Below the pieces are notes generated by a model that saw only the letters and a list, made by a program, of their open reading frames with translations, was not told the origin of the DNA and did no database searches. A DNA stretch of 64,000 nucleotides, taken from positions 51,055-115,054 of the forward strand of contig CAZPRY010000008.1 of assembly GCA_964589175.1 (NCBI GenBank), read 5' to 3'. The DNA is from CAZPRY01 sp964589175. GTDB lineage: Bacteria > Fidelibacterota > UBA2242. Made by a program: the position numbers and the translations under genes. This document shows, one piece after another, positions 16,441 through 25,900 of this stretch. Positions within the stretch are counted from its first letter, which is position 1; each line of letters begins with the position of its first letter.

Positions 16441-16875
16441 TTACTCCTGACGAACATCAATGATTTTGGGTTTTTCCACACGCAGATTTCTTCTCCTACG
16501 ATACTGTATGTTATTATCGGTAATATTTATCATTTCTTTAATGATTTTTTCTTTTCTGCTTTTGAGCAGATCCAGGATGCGGGCATCGATTTCGATAAGT
16601 GAGTGTGCGATCATTGATATTTCGTGGCTGATCAGATTGTGCTCCACGTTTTGCTGGGACACTCTTCTTCTCTGGCTCTCCAGATGCTCCAGTTCCTCTA
16701 TCCAGGCATTTCGGGTTTCAAGCAGCTCCAGGATGGAAATCCCCTTGATGTCTTCGGAACTCCGGATAAAGTTTTTCGTTTCCGCCAAAAGAGATTTGAA
16801 AAGTTCCAACTCCTGCAGCAGAAAGTCCTGTACGGAATTTTCATTCATTCTATCGAAGTTGTTCTGGCATTTCAT
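16441..16875 (-). CDS. FliT/FlgN-like flagellar chaperone candidate
   Basis: A 144-residue, almost entirely helical protein with long coiled-coil segments (LFKSLLAETKNFI; LELLETRNAWIEELEHLESQRR; SLIEIDARILDLLKSRKEKI) and a basic tail. It sits 18 bp after fliD and 3 bp before the FlgM-like gene, the place where fliT or flgN-type export chaperones occur. The LLETRNAWIEEL segment resembles the FlgN/FliT client-binding helix. A separate flgN is found beside flgK, so this one is more likely to serve FliD. Function is from position and shape. Confidence 0.55.
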   Translation of the reverse strand: MKCQNNFDRMNENSVQDFLLQELELFKSLLAETKNFIRSSEDIKGISILELLETRNAWIEELEHLESQRRRVSQQNVEHNLISHEISMIAHSLIEIDARILDLLKSRKEKIIKEMINITDNNIQYRRRRNLRVEKPKIIDVRQE

Positions 16876-16893
16876 CTTGTTTACCCTTATTCC

Positions 16894-18384
16894 TTACGAT
16901 ATGTTGGAAAACATGGAAAATACACTCTGCTGACTGTTCAGTAACGACATTGCCTGCTGTAGTTGTCCAAATTCTTTCTGGAGTTCCGCCGCCCTCTTGT
17001 CCAGGTAATCATCGAAATCAGCAATTCGATCCTCCAGATTCACGATCTGTTCATCCAGGATTAGCTTGCTCGTATTGATGATTCCATCGCCTTCGACATA
17101 GTCGGTTATGTAATTTTTTAACTGTGTGGCAATGCCGTTATCTGATTGATTGAAAAGATCCGCAACATAGTTGGAATTGATCCGAAGAGCATTGTTGAAT
17201 TTGTCGTTGTCCTGAATCGCCAGAACTCCTTGCCGGTTGGCGCGGATGCCGATCGTACTCAGCCTGGAGTAGAGGGAATTGCTTACACCGTCCACTTCAC
17301 TGATCATGATATCCCGCAAATCGTAGAGAATACCCCTGTATTTCAAATCATTCGACAGCGATCCGTATTCACCGGATGTGGCATTAATACCGACGTTATC
17401 TCTCAGAAAATTGACTAGCGTGTTATAGGTATCCAGAAAGGCATTGACTTCATCTTTAACGGCATAGACATCGGCATCAACCGTGATGCTTTCGGTCGTT
17501 GAAAATGTATCGAGAACCTGAATCGAGATGCCGCCTAATACGTCCGAGATGACGTTTTCATTTCTGTAAAAAGTCAATCCGTCTACGTTCAGTTTGGCAT
17601 TCAACAAGCTATTCGTTCTTGAAGTGCCGACTTCCGTGATATAGCCACCCGAGCTCCCGCTGACAGCGGCAGCCTGATTCGCTTCCAGGCGACCCAGCAG
17701 ATTGTCGGCGCTGTCGCTGAAATCCATACGATAATCGTAGCCCGAATTGTTGCTGCGGATAACGATGCGCGACGAACCGTCTACTTCGGAGACAACTGAA
17801 GCTCGCACAACCTCATCGATATTGACCGTATCAGCCGCGACGGCACTGCTCATAGCAGCATTGATTGTGGTAGCGATATAATCGAGCAGATCGGCATTCG
17901 TATTCTGAAATTGATCCGCTGCGATTGTGATATCGATACTGATCCGGTTTTCACTATCCTCTTCCGTAGGATTCGCGATTTCGATCGAAAATACCTGGTC
18001 GGTAAGAATATCGATAAAATCGCTGGCATCATCGATCACCTGCTTGGAGACCCGCGTATCGGCAATTGCCATTCGTTCAACGGAGATGGAATGATTGCCG
18101 ATCTCGGCCGCAGCATCGGCCGTGACTATAAATTTCTCAGAATCGCTGCTTTTACCGGATTTCAAATTGAATTGTTCAATCGTTGGATCGAGCAGTTCGT
18201 CGGCCTTGCTTCTGAGAGCGGATAGACTTGAATCGAGTTCGGTAAGCGTTTTTTTGCGGGTAGTCAGAGTTTCTTTTTTCTCTTCCAACTGCTGTTGCGG
18301 ACGTGCTTCGATGGCCATGTACTGATCCACCAAAGACTGAATAGACGATTGAGAACTGAGAGCCGTGCTGATGTCTACGGACAT
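16894..18384 (-). CDS. fliD: Flagellar filament cap protein FliD
   Basis: A 496-residue protein with the FliD architecture: N-terminal coiled-coil segment containing LVDQYMAIEARPQQQLEEKK, a variable central domain, and a C-terminal helical FliD_C domain with TYNTLVNFLRDNVG, SRLSTIGIRANRQGVLAI and a final LQKEFGQLQQAMSLLNSQQS. It caps the growing filament and folds incoming flagellin. The ATG at 18384 is preceded by GAGGGGG at about 8 bases; twenty upstream in-frame codons are unlikely to be translated. First gene of an operon with the chaperone-like and FlgM-like genes, behind a predicted sigma54 promoter. Confidence 0.93.
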   Translation of the reverse strand: MSVDISTALSSQSSIQSLVDQYMAIEARPQQQLEEKKETLTTRKKTLTELDSSLSALRSKADELLDPTIEQFNLKSGKSSDSEKFIVTADAAAEIGNHSISVERMAIADTRVSKQVIDDASDFIDILTDQVFSIEIANPTEEDSENRISIDITIAADQFQNTNADLLDYIATTINAAMSSAVAADTVNIDEVVRASVVSEVDGSSRIVIRSNNSGYDYRMDFSDSADNLLGRLEANQAAAVSGSSGGYITEVGTSRTNSLLNAKLNVDGLTFYRNENVISDVLGGISIQVLDTFSTTESITVDADVYAVKDEVNAFLDTYNTLVNFLRDNVGINATSGEYGSLSNDLKYRGILYDLRDIMISEVDGVSNSLYSRLSTIGIRANRQGVLAIQDNDKFNNALRINSNYVADLFNQSDNGIATQLKNYITDYVEGDGIINTSKLILDEQIVNLEDRIADFDDYLDKRAAELQKEFGQLQQAMSLLNSQQSVFSMFSNIS

Positions 18385-18501
18385 TGTAACCCCCTCGAGG
18401 AAATTTCGATCTGCGTATATCGTTGCGGGATCAGTGCTACACAATTGGCTTCATTCCATTTGTGCGTTCCCCGTTCCATATACTGTTTCCTCGTTGTAGA
18501 G

Positions 18502-18517
18502 GTCAAATACCGTACCA
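18502..18517 (-). promoter_or_regulatory. Predicted sigma54 (-24/-12) promoter of fliD operon
   Basis: Minus strand TGGTACGGTATTTGAC, with the ten-base spacing between GG and GA. Predicted start near 18492, about 108 bases before fliD. It shares TTTGACCTCTA with the parA promoter region. Confidence 0.5.
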
Positions 18518-18617
18518 TCTCAAAAAATCCTTGCTGAAAATTGTTATGATTATTTTCGCCGTGGGGATTCCGTAGTTCTCATTCTCAAATTTTCAAAAAC
18601 AGGCCGGTTTTATAAAT

Positions 18618-18646
18618 GGGAGGAGGGAAATATCTTCCCTCCTCCC
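18618..18646 (-). terminator. Flagellin terminator hairpin, also a candidate enhancer
   Basis: A perfect 12-bp stem GGGAGGAGGGAA/TTCCCTCCTCCC with a 5-base loop, 19 bp past the flagellin stop; the following sequence (ATTTATAAAA) is only moderately T-rich. The core GGAAATATCTTCC resembles the palindromes ahead of the other predicted sigma54 promoters and sits about 140 bp upstream of the fliD one, so it may serve both ends. Confidence 0.65.
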
Positions 18647-18664
18647 ACTCACATTTTCCGATCC

Positions 18665-19483
18665 TTAGCCCATGATTTTGAGAACCATTTGCGGAGAGAC
18701 ATTCGCCTGGGTGAATGCCGAAGCGGCTGTTTGCTGCAAGATTTGCAGTTTAACCATCTCCATCTGTTCCTTAACAAGATCAGCGTCTTCGATGTTGCTC
18801 TTGACGGCGCTCGTATTGGTGATGGCGACTGATAGCGTGGATTCCTTGAAAGACAGCCGGGATTTGTATTCTCCCAAATCCTGGATACGGCCGGAGAGCG
18901 TATCGATTGCTGTCGAGACCGTTCCAATGGCGGTGTTGGCGCCACTGGAAGTGGAGACATCAACGGCATTGATGGACAGCGAGGCCGCGGAGGCACTCAG
19001 AAGACTTACCGCCATCGTGTTGCTGGATTCTTCACCTACCTGGAAATTGCCGGAGTATCCGCCATCGATGAGGCCGTCTCCGTTGAAGGTGGTTTCCGTT
19101 ACGATATCGCCGATTTCGGTGAGGAGGGCGGTTACCTGATCATTGATAGCGGTTCTTTGGCTGGCGCTCAGGGACTGATCGGCCGACTGGGTGGCTTTTT
19201 CCTTGACGGTCTGGAGAATATCCATGATGTTCTGATATCCGCCTTCTGCAATGTTCAGAATGCTTTTGGCATTGGTCACATTCATCAGGGCGTTTTCCAA
19301 ACCACGTTCGCGTCTTTCCAAACCCCTGGCTAACTGATAACCGGCCGGATCATCTTCGCTGTTGTTGATCTTTTTGCCGGTAGCCATTCTGAGCTGTGCT
19401 TCCGAAATACCTTTGTTGACTTTGTCCAGTGCCGAGTAGGCCCACTGCGCTTCCACGTTCGTTGCGATTCTTGTTAAACTCAT
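18665..19483 (-). CDS. fliC: Flagellin 1
   Basis: A 272-residue flagellin with only the conserved D0/D1 regions: N-terminal MSLTRIATNVEAQWA, the RGLERRERGLENAL helix, and a C-terminal coiled coil ending FTQANVSPQMVLKIMG. The central part is short, as in minimal flagellins. It differs from flagellin 2 at scattered positions. The start is 19483, with AAAGGAG and a good spacer; nine upstream in-frame codons lie in the leader. It is preceded by two CsrA-type sites and followed by a strong hairpin. Exported by the flagellar type III system and assembled into the filament; Ser/Thr-rich stretches could be glycosylated by the nearby transferases. Confidence 0.94.
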   Translation of the reverse strand: MSLTRIATNVEAQWAYSALDKVNKGISEAQLRMATGKKINNSEDDPAGYQLARGLERRERGLENALMNVTNAKSILNIAEGGYQNIMDILQTVKEKATQSADQSLSASQRTAINDQVTALLTEIGDIVTETTFNGDGLIDGGYSGNFQVGEESSNTMAVSLLSASAASLSINAVDVSTSSGANTAIGTVSTAIDTLSGRIQDLGEYKSRLSFKESTLSVAITNTSAVKSNIEDADLVKEQMEMVKLQILQQTAASAFTQANVSPQMVLKIMG

Positions 19484-19486
19484 TTC

Positions 19487-19518
19487 ACACTCCTTTGTCT
19501 TTTTGGGCATCCTTGCCC
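19487..19518 (-). promoter_or_regulatory. CsrA-type binding sites in the flagellin 1 leader
   Basis: The leader contains a hairpin GGGC-AAGGAT-GCCC (19518-19505) presenting GGA in a hexaloop, and ACAAAGGAGTGT (19498-19487) covering the Shine-Dalgarno. Two GGA sites, one on the ribosome binding site, is the arrangement used by CsrA to block flagellin translation in Bacillus. Confidence 0.6.
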
Positions 19519-19706
19519 GTTTTTGTATCTTCTGTTTTCAAGACCTTTGTACCATTCTTTTTTGGTGATTTCGCACAAGGTCTACTCCAATTATCTGGTT
19601 ATTTTGAACAATTATTAATTTCTGGTCAGGGGGAATTGGGTGTGAAAAAAAATTAATATAATTTCTTGAAAATTCGATAAAAATCGATAAAACCGGAGAA
19701 TGAAAA

Positions 19707-19740
19707 CAGAAAAACTCTCCGGGGACGGAGAGTTTTTCTG
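19707..19740. terminator. Strong bidirectional-type terminator
   Basis: CAGAAAAACTCTCCG pairs perfectly (15 bp) with its complement around a GGGA loop; A5 and T5 runs sit inside the arms. It separates the excisionase-like gene from flagellin 1. Confidence 0.85.
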
Positions 19741-19767
19741 AAGGAGGAGACTACGGGGTACTGAGGC

Positions 19768-19956
19768 TTAAACTTCTTTTAACTTCATTGTGAGAATCTG
19801 ATCGAACAAGGAATCCAGGTGTTGCTTCTTGATCTTCCACTGTCCTCCTATTTTAAGAGCCGGCAACTTCCCCTGTTTGGCCAGGCGGTACACCGTTTGC
19901 TCCTTTATGTCAAGATACCTGGATACCTCTCGTATTCCCATGATTTGATTCGACAT
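19768..19956 (-). CDS. Excisionase-family helix-turn-helix protein
   Basis: A 62-residue MerR/excisionase-like winged-helix protein: MGIREVSRYLDIKEQTVYRLAKQGKLPALKIGG in shortened form shows the HTH (residues 6-22) and the wing (IGGQWKIKKQHLDSLF). The start at 19956 has AAAGGAGTG eight bases upstream; thirty-two further in-frame codons upstream overlap the fliS end and are unlikely. It is set between fliS and flagellin 1 with no recombinase nearby, so it is more probably a regulator of the filament genes than a real excisionase. Its leader repeats the CAAAGGAGTGT of the flagellins but lacks their upstream hairpin. Confidence 0.8.
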   Translation of the reverse strand: MSNQIMGIREVSRYLDIKEQTVYRLAKQGKLPALKIGGQWKIKKQHLDSLFDQILTMKLKEV

Positions 19957-20044
19957 CTTCAACACTCCTTTGACATGATCTGTTGGGTTAATTGAAAGGA
20001 ATGATAATTTCGCGTCGCGCAATTTGAATAAGCCATTTTTTCCT

Positions 20045-20377
20045 CTAGGCAAGCTTCATGGCTTGCGACCATGTGGTTCTTAGTTCGGCGAGCACCTGCC
20101 TGGCATCCTCAAAATTCTTGTGATGGACCTGATCGAGCACCGAGTTGTAGACCTGATAGAAACTCATGGCAATCGACGGATTGTCAAACTTTAAAGATTG
20201 GATTAAGAGCTGAATAGCTTCAGCCACTTTGATCTCATCACGCTTGGCGCAGGCTGCGATGGCCGTATCATAGATATAGACAATTAGTTCTTCCGGGTTC
20301 GCCGTTATGACTTTCTGAACCATGTATGTCTTGATTGCATGACCCGCTTGCCAGTATTGTTGCCTCTGCATTTTCAA
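20045..20377 (-). CDS. fliS: Flagellin export chaperone FliS
   Basis: A 110-residue four-helix protein with the FliS signature: YMVQKVITANPEELIVYIYD near the N terminus followed by AIAACAKRDE and later YQVYNSVLDQVHHKNFEDAR. FliS binds the C-terminal end of flagellin and prevents early polymerisation. Here it follows flagellin 2 by 80 bp across a hairpin, and the excisionase-like gene follows it. Alternative starts two codons apart do not change the call. Confidence 0.92.
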   Translation of the reverse strand: MKMQRQQYWQAGHAIKTYMVQKVITANPEELIVYIYDTAIAACAKRDEIKVAEAIQLLIQSLKFDNPSIAMSFYQVYNSVLDQVHHKNFEDARQVLAELRTTWSQAMKLA

Positions 20378-20416
20378 TTACTCCCTTTATTCTGTTTGCC
20401 TGTTCATACGCAAGGG

Positions 20417-20447
20417 AAGAAAGGGCAGAACACCGCCGCCCTTTCTT
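20417..20447 (-). terminator. Terminator-like hairpin after flagellin 2
   Basis: GCCCTTTCTT-type 10-bp stem (20417-20426 with 20438-20447) with an 11-base loop, 11 bp past the flagellin 2 stop; the A/T-rich base of the stem supplies a partial T run. It would leave some read-through into fliS. Confidence 0.65.
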
Positions 20448-20457
20448 AACCTACGAT

Positions 20458-21276
20458 TTATCCCATGATCTTAAGAACCATCTGAGGAGCGGCATTGGCC
20501 TGCGAAAACGCCGCAGCGGCCGTCTGCTGCAGAATTTGATATTTGACCAGCTCCATCTGGTTTTTAACCAGGTCGGAATCCTCGACGTTACTCTTGATCG
20601 CCTGAGTATTGGTAATCGCGACGGAAAGCGTAGCTTCCTTGAATTCCAGCCTGGATTTATATTCTCCCAGATCCTGAACCCGGCCGGCCAGAGTATCGAT
20701 CGAGGTTGACACCGTAGCGATGGCAGCATTCGCCGACGAAGCTGTCGATACATCGACTGCACTGATCGAGAGCGAAGCCGCCGAGGCGCTCAACAGGCTG
20801 ACCGCCATCGTATTGCTGGATTCCTCACCAACCTGAAAATTGCCGGAGAAGGTTCCATTAATTAAGGCGCTGCCGTTAAACGTCGTCTCGGTGACGATAT
20901 CCCCAACTTCGGTAATCAGCGCCGAAACCTGGTCGTTGATTGCCGTCCGCTGGCTGGAACTCAGCGCCTGATCGGCGGCCTGCGTGGCCTTCTCTTTGAT
21001 CGTCTGCAGGATATCCATAATGTTTTGGTAACCGCCTTCGGCGATGTTCAGAATGCTTTTGGCATTGGTCACATTCATCAGGGCGTTTTCCAAACCACGT
21101 TCGCGTCTTTCCAAACCCCTGGCCAGTTGATAACCCGCCGGATCGTCCTCACTGTAATTGATCTTCTTACCGGTGGACATCTGCAACTGTACGTCAGAGA
21201 TGTTGTTGTTGATCTTGTCAAGAGCCTGATATGCCCATAACGCTTCAACATTGGTCGCAATTCTTGTTAAACTCAT
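20458..21276 (-). CDS. fliC: Flagellin 2
   Basis: A 272-residue minimal flagellin, same length as flagellin 1 and clearly a paralogue. N terminus MSLTRIATNVEALWA, C terminus FSQANAAPQMVLKIMG. Differences from flagellin 1 cluster in the D1 coiled coils, while an 80-bp DNA tract in the N-terminal helix is identical in both genes. SD AAAGGAG with a seven-base spacer; CsrA-type sites in the leader; a possible sigma28 -10 element farther up. First of the fliC2-fliS-HTH group. Exported and assembled as filament subunit. Confidence 0.94.
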   Translation of the reverse strand: MSLTRIATNVEALWAYQALDKINNNISDVQLQMSTGKKINYSEDDPAGYQLARGLERRERGLENALMNVTNAKSILNIAEGGYQNIMDILQTIKEKATQAADQALSSSQRTAINDQVSALITEVGDIVTETTFNGSALINGTFSGNFQVGEESSNTMAVSLLSASAASLSISAVDVSTASSANAAIATVSTSIDTLAGRVQDLGEYKSRLEFKEATLSVAITNTQAIKSNVEDSDLVKNQMELVKYQILQQTAAAAFSQANAAPQMVLKIMG

Positions 21277-21279
21277 TTT

Positions 21280-21310
21280 ACACTCCTTTGTGTTTAATTT
21301 GCATCCTTGC
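21280..21310 (-). promoter_or_regulatory. CsrA-type binding sites in the flagellin 2 leader
   Basis: GCAAGGATGC (21310-21301) and ACAAAGGAGTGT over the Shine-Dalgarno (21291-21280) match the two sites in the flagellin 1 leader, although the upstream stem is only two base pairs here. Confidence 0.5.
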
Positions 21311-21325
21311 TTATCATCCGAAATC

Positions 21326-21354
21326 CTATCGGACAGTCTTTCTTTGTGTTAAAT
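21326..21354 (-). promoter_or_regulatory. Possible sigma28 promoter of flagellin 2
   Basis: GTCCGATAG resembles the sigma28 -10 element GCCGATAA; a weak TTTAACA-like -35 lies 12-13 bases before it. Only the -10 half is convincing. Confidence 0.35.
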
Positions 21355-21530
21355 AGCCTCACCCTTAATTATCGTACAAAATTGCGCGATCTTTAGATAA
21401 ATCCGCAAAAAATCGACATTTTTAGATAATTTTCAATAAAGGGTAAAAAAACAGGCTAATAAACGAGAAAGACCACGGAAATTCCGCACACCTTCAGAGG
21501 CATTCCAGGCAAGTCAGATGTTTATATTTT

Positions 21531-22928
21531 TCAGGATTGATATTGATTCGGGCTGTTCTGATTCTGCAGAATCAGGCAGAGTTCCCGGGCTCGTGCGAGG
21601 TCACCGATGGTGCCGTACAATCCCGCCAGCCGTTTCAGGATCAACTCACTTTCCGGGGAGATCGGCAGCAGGTTTTCGTACAGACGGATGGCTTCGGTGA
21701 AGCGTTTCTGCTTGATGAGGACCGTCGCCAGTAAAAATTGGTGATTGGTTTTTTCCGGTTCGATTTCGATTAAATCCGTCAGGTAGCGCTCAACCAGATC
21801 GGTTCGGTTGCACCTCATGCAGGTTTCAACCAGTTTCTTTAACAGATCGGCAGTCTTATCGCCGGCTTTATAGACCTGTTCGAAATATCCCAATGCCCGG
21901 ACAAAACGATCACAACTGAAGTTCATCACGCCCAATGTATTGAGAATCTGCCTGCGGTCCAGCGCGAGGTCGCTGGGTAAAACGGCCTGCGCCGGATTCT
22001 TCTCGTCCGGCTGCAAAAGCAGTTTCTCCAGCCATATGATCGCATCCGGGTAATTGTTCTCCCGGAAGGCGATTTTATAGAAAAGGTAAGGTGCCATGCA
22101 CTGCGAAGCGTTGCGCTCGAGTGACAATCGTCCGTACGAACGGGCCTTATCGAAGTAGCCGCGCCGCAGGCAGTTATCCATCAGAGCATTGTACAAGACT
22201 GTTTTAAGTTCACTCCGGAATTGGTCGAGTTGCAGGGCCTGTAAATAGTGCTCATAGGCTTCCGTCAGTTGCCCGGAAATATCGAGATGCTGCGCCAATG
22301 TAAAATGGGCATACGCGGAATTGGGCTGCTGCTTGACATATTTTTCTAATAACGCCCGGTTGCGGATGAGTTTTCGGGATTGCCTCTCGGGATCGAGCTG
22401 ATAACCGAGATGATCGATAAAAACGTCTGATTTCCGGTGGACGCCCTGCAATTTTTTCAGAGCCGGCAGCACCTGCTCATGTACCAGGCCGGAAAACCGG
22501 ATACCTTTATGATTCGTAAACAGGCGATCGGCCGTGGTCAGAGATAGGATATGGCTGTCGCCGGTACGATTGCGGATATTGATCGAATAGACGACCGGCT
22601 TCGCTTCCTCTCTTAATAAATCCCGTAGAATCGGGGCAGACGATTTCATCAGCCTCTCATCGGCATCCAGCCAGAGGATCCAGTCACCGTTGGCATGCTT
22701 TAGCGATTCATTACGGGCCCGGGCAAAGTCGTCGCACCAGGTAAAATGATATATTTCGGCCTGAAATTGGGCGGCAATCTTGAGGGTTGCATCCGCCGAA
22801 CCCGTATCCACGATGACGATTTGATCCGCGATATCCCGGACGCTTTCAAGGCAACCCGCGAGAAAATGCTCCTCATCTCTCACAATCATGCAGACGGAAA
22901 GGGTAGCGGATGGATTGTTTACGTTCAT
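21531..22928 (-). CDS. GT2 glycosyltransferase with TPR repeats
   Basis: A 465-residue cytosolic protein. The N-terminal GT-A domain has SVCMIVRDEEHFLAGCLESV, IVIVDTGSADAT and the metal-binding DADE (WILWLDADERL). From about residue 210 a TPR array follows (AYAHFTLAQHL, ILNTLGVMNFSCDRFVRALGYFEQVY, HQFLLATVLIKQKRFTEAIRLYENLL). GT2-TPR proteins commonly modify peptides or proteins. It lies 9 bp after the 1174-residue transferase and beside both flagellins, so flagellin O-glycosylation is likely; the sugar is not predictable. Confidence 0.85.
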   Translation of the reverse strand: MNVNNPSATLSVCMIVRDEEHFLAGCLESVRDIADQIVIVDTGSADATLKIAAQFQAEIYHFTWCDDFARARNESLKHANGDWILWLDADERLMKSSAPILRDLLREEAKPVVYSINIRNRTGDSHILSLTTADRLFTNHKGIRFSGLVHEQVLPALKKLQGVHRKSDVFIDHLGYQLDPERQSRKLIRNRALLEKYVKQQPNSAYAHFTLAQHLDISGQLTEAYEHYLQALQLDQFRSELKTVLYNALMDNCLRRGYFDKARSYGRLSLERNASQCMAPYLFYKIAFRENNYPDAIIWLEKLLLQPDEKNPAQAVLPSDLALDRRQILNTLGVMNFSCDRFVRALGYFEQVYKAGDKTADLLKKLVETCMRCNRTDLVERYLTDLIEIEPEKTNHQFLLATVLIKQKRFTEAIRLYENLLPISPESELILKRLAGLYGTIGDLARARELCLILQNQNSPNQYQS

Positions 22929-22937
22929 GATACTGCT

Positions 22938-25900
22938 TTACCCCGAGGCATCAGTGACACCGGCAAATGTTCCCTGATTCGGAGTATCCATATAATAATC
23001 CGAATAGGCAGCGGCGAGCCGGATCAGTTGTTCATTATGAGGTTCGTATCCGATAGCGGTCGACAGGTAACCCACGGCCATGTCCCGTTTGCCCACTTCT
23101 TCATAAAGTTTCGCCATGCGCAGCAGGGTTTGAACATCATCCGGTCTGCGGGCTAAAATATTATGGAGTGTCTGCACACAATTCTCGTATTCTCCCAGTT
23201 CCAGCATCGTCTCAGCGTAGCTGCGCTGCGACGGAATATAAGCGGGATTTTTCTGCATTGCGATCTCGAACAGGATTTTGGCATTCTGAAAATCTCCGAT
23301 CGCGAATGATATGGATCCAACTTCGTGATAAGCCTCGTAATGATCCGGATTTTTGTGAATCAGATCGTTAAGCAGTTCCATGGCTTCCCGGTACTTCTGC
23401 TCGCGAGCCAGACAAACCGCTAACCCGAATTGCACCCGGCAATCTCTTTTCATCTGCGACAGTCCCTCGTAGATAATTTTCGCCCGCGAGTGACGGCCTT
23501 TTTCCAGCAGCTCTTTGGCTGCTGCGATCTGAAATTCGATTCCATTTTGACTGCGCTTCAACGGCTTGGCAATGAGCGTCGGAAGAGATTCACCAATTCG
23601 GGTGGCCGTATGTTTCCAGGTAAAATTCCGGCGAACGTGCTCACCGGCTCTGCACCCCATCGCTTTCATTTCCTGCGGGTGATCAAAAGCAAACTTCATC
23701 TGGCGGATCAATTCGGTTTTGTCCGGTTCATAAAGCCAGGGTACTCCGGTCAATTCTTCATCCACAATCTTAAGGTCAGGAAACTGTTTCTTGGGGGCTT
23801 TAACCTGAAGACTATTTTCATCGTTGCAGAAATCCAGGCAGGCACCGCCCTTCGTGACGATCACCGGCCGGTCGCAGGCCATGGCCTCCAGAATGGGCAG
23901 GCCGAAACCTTCTCCCCGATAGGGATGCACCAGTACATCACAAGCAGTGTAGAGCCCGACAAGTTTCTCTTCGGGCAACACGGCATCGATATATTCGATC
24001 TCCGGAGAGTTCGGATCAGACTGCATTTTCTGTATGAATTCATTGGCGGTCTGCCCTTTATAAAACGACTCGCCCCCCATATCTTTGATCACCAGGCAGA
24101 CATCATCATCAGCTGAAAATGCCTCTCCGTAAGCCTGCAGCAAAATATCGATGCCCTTGCGAAAGATCGTCCCGCCGACGAATAAAAACTTGAATCGCTT
24201 TCGGGTTTTACAGCGATACGGCTTTATCTCCGGATGAAATTTCAGCGGATCGACACCGTTCGGGATTACTTTGACATTATCTTCCGGGATACCGCTGTTG
24301 ATGTAAACTTTGCGTACATAATGGCTCGGAACCCACATTTCATCAACCTGCGTGGCAAACACGGTAGCCCATTTGCGGGGCAGATATCCGAATTCCCAGG
24401 GCTGAATCACAACCCAATGGCCCCTCTCGGGCGGCCTCAGATCGGGTGGCCACTGATGCCGGACAACGACATCCACCACCGGCAACTTTTTATGATAACG
24501 TCCCAGAATCTCCGCATAGGGACTCTGCATGTCCGGCGTATATTGATCCTTTTGGGTCGGGATGACCGACAGATTTACCCCCTGCCGGATCAGGTTGAGG
24601 CAGCATTCGCGGTTAACCATCGCCAGCGAATGCGTCATGAACTGGGCCCCTTCCCAACATACATTAAATGTCCTGGTTTTTTGGGCAACTCCCTTATTCT
24701 TCTTGAGCCGCATGAAGACCGTTTTGAATTCTCCGATATCTCTTACAACGCGAATAATATCCCACGGATCCAGGAAAACATAATCCGACACGTCTTTGGC
24801 AATTTCCCAGTTGCGATCGTGCATCGCCTCGAAAACGATGGTCGGGATTTCGGCCAAAGCCGCAAAACTTTTACCCCACGAATCCGCTCCGATAAAGAAA
24901 TCGCTGGAGGCAATCAATTCCATCTGGTCCTGGAACGAATAAGAGCGCCGGTCGACCGTCCGGCCGATATTCGGATACTGCGATCGTTCCTCCGGCGTCC
25001 CGATGATAACGGGAGTAATATCCTGACTGTTCAGGTACGCGATCAGCCGTTTCCAGTAGACCGGATTGAGGATATTTTTCTTTCCGGGCACCATTCCCAT
25101 CAGACTCCCCATCGGCGCCACTGTCACCTGGAACGGGAACAACTTGCGCCGTGCGAAATGTTTAGCCCAGTTCGCCGTTCTACGGATTCCATATTTATTG
25201 AAAATATTCAGTGATTTCTTCCACTCATCGGGATACAGCAGGAATGGGGTTGCTCCCAGGCCTTTAACATTGGCCAATTGGTGCATGATCTGGCGAAAAA
25301 CCGCATGCAGATCCGTCAGTTTCGGATTGGGCAGGAAAATGATCTCCTTCAAGGCTGGAAAAGACGCAAAGAAGGATTGCGCCATTTTCACCGAATTCGG
25401 AACACTCAGGATCGTCTGGCACGGATTCTCATCATAAAAAGTTGAAAGCAGCAGGCAGGCATCACCGGCGCCGCCGAAATGAGCATAGATCGGTCCCAGG
25501 GCTTCCAGTATCCCGGCCCAATGAGAGATAAAATCGACCAAATGATCCTGCAGGCTTTTCAGTGAGACGGGCAGGATGTCCTCCCGGAAGACCCGCTGCT
25601 TCGGCGCGACCTGCTCGGTCAATTTCCGGATCGCCAGACGACCGATAACCCGGTGCCACTTCCGGTAAAAATATCGCATTGCCTCCTTTTCGGACGCTCC
25701 CCTCCGGGTGACATCGTATTCCCGATGATTATCCGATATAAAAACTTTGCATTCGGACGAAGTGATAACTCTCTTCCCCGCCCGGCGAACCCGAAAACAG
25801 AGGTCGATTTCTGCAAAATGCCTTTTGTATTTTTTATCGAACTGCCCGATTTGCTGAAAGAAATGCTTTTCGAGGATCATGACGGCCGAGCTTATCGCCT

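Noticed and set aside
19484..19600. Sigma28 promoter for flagellin 1
   Set aside because: CAAAGGTC and GAAGATAC resemble the elements, but the spacer is 9 rather than 11 bases.
24234..25214. 326-codon plus-strand ORF
   Set aside because: Antisense shadow of the large glycosyltransferase; high Arg/His/Pro and no start signal.
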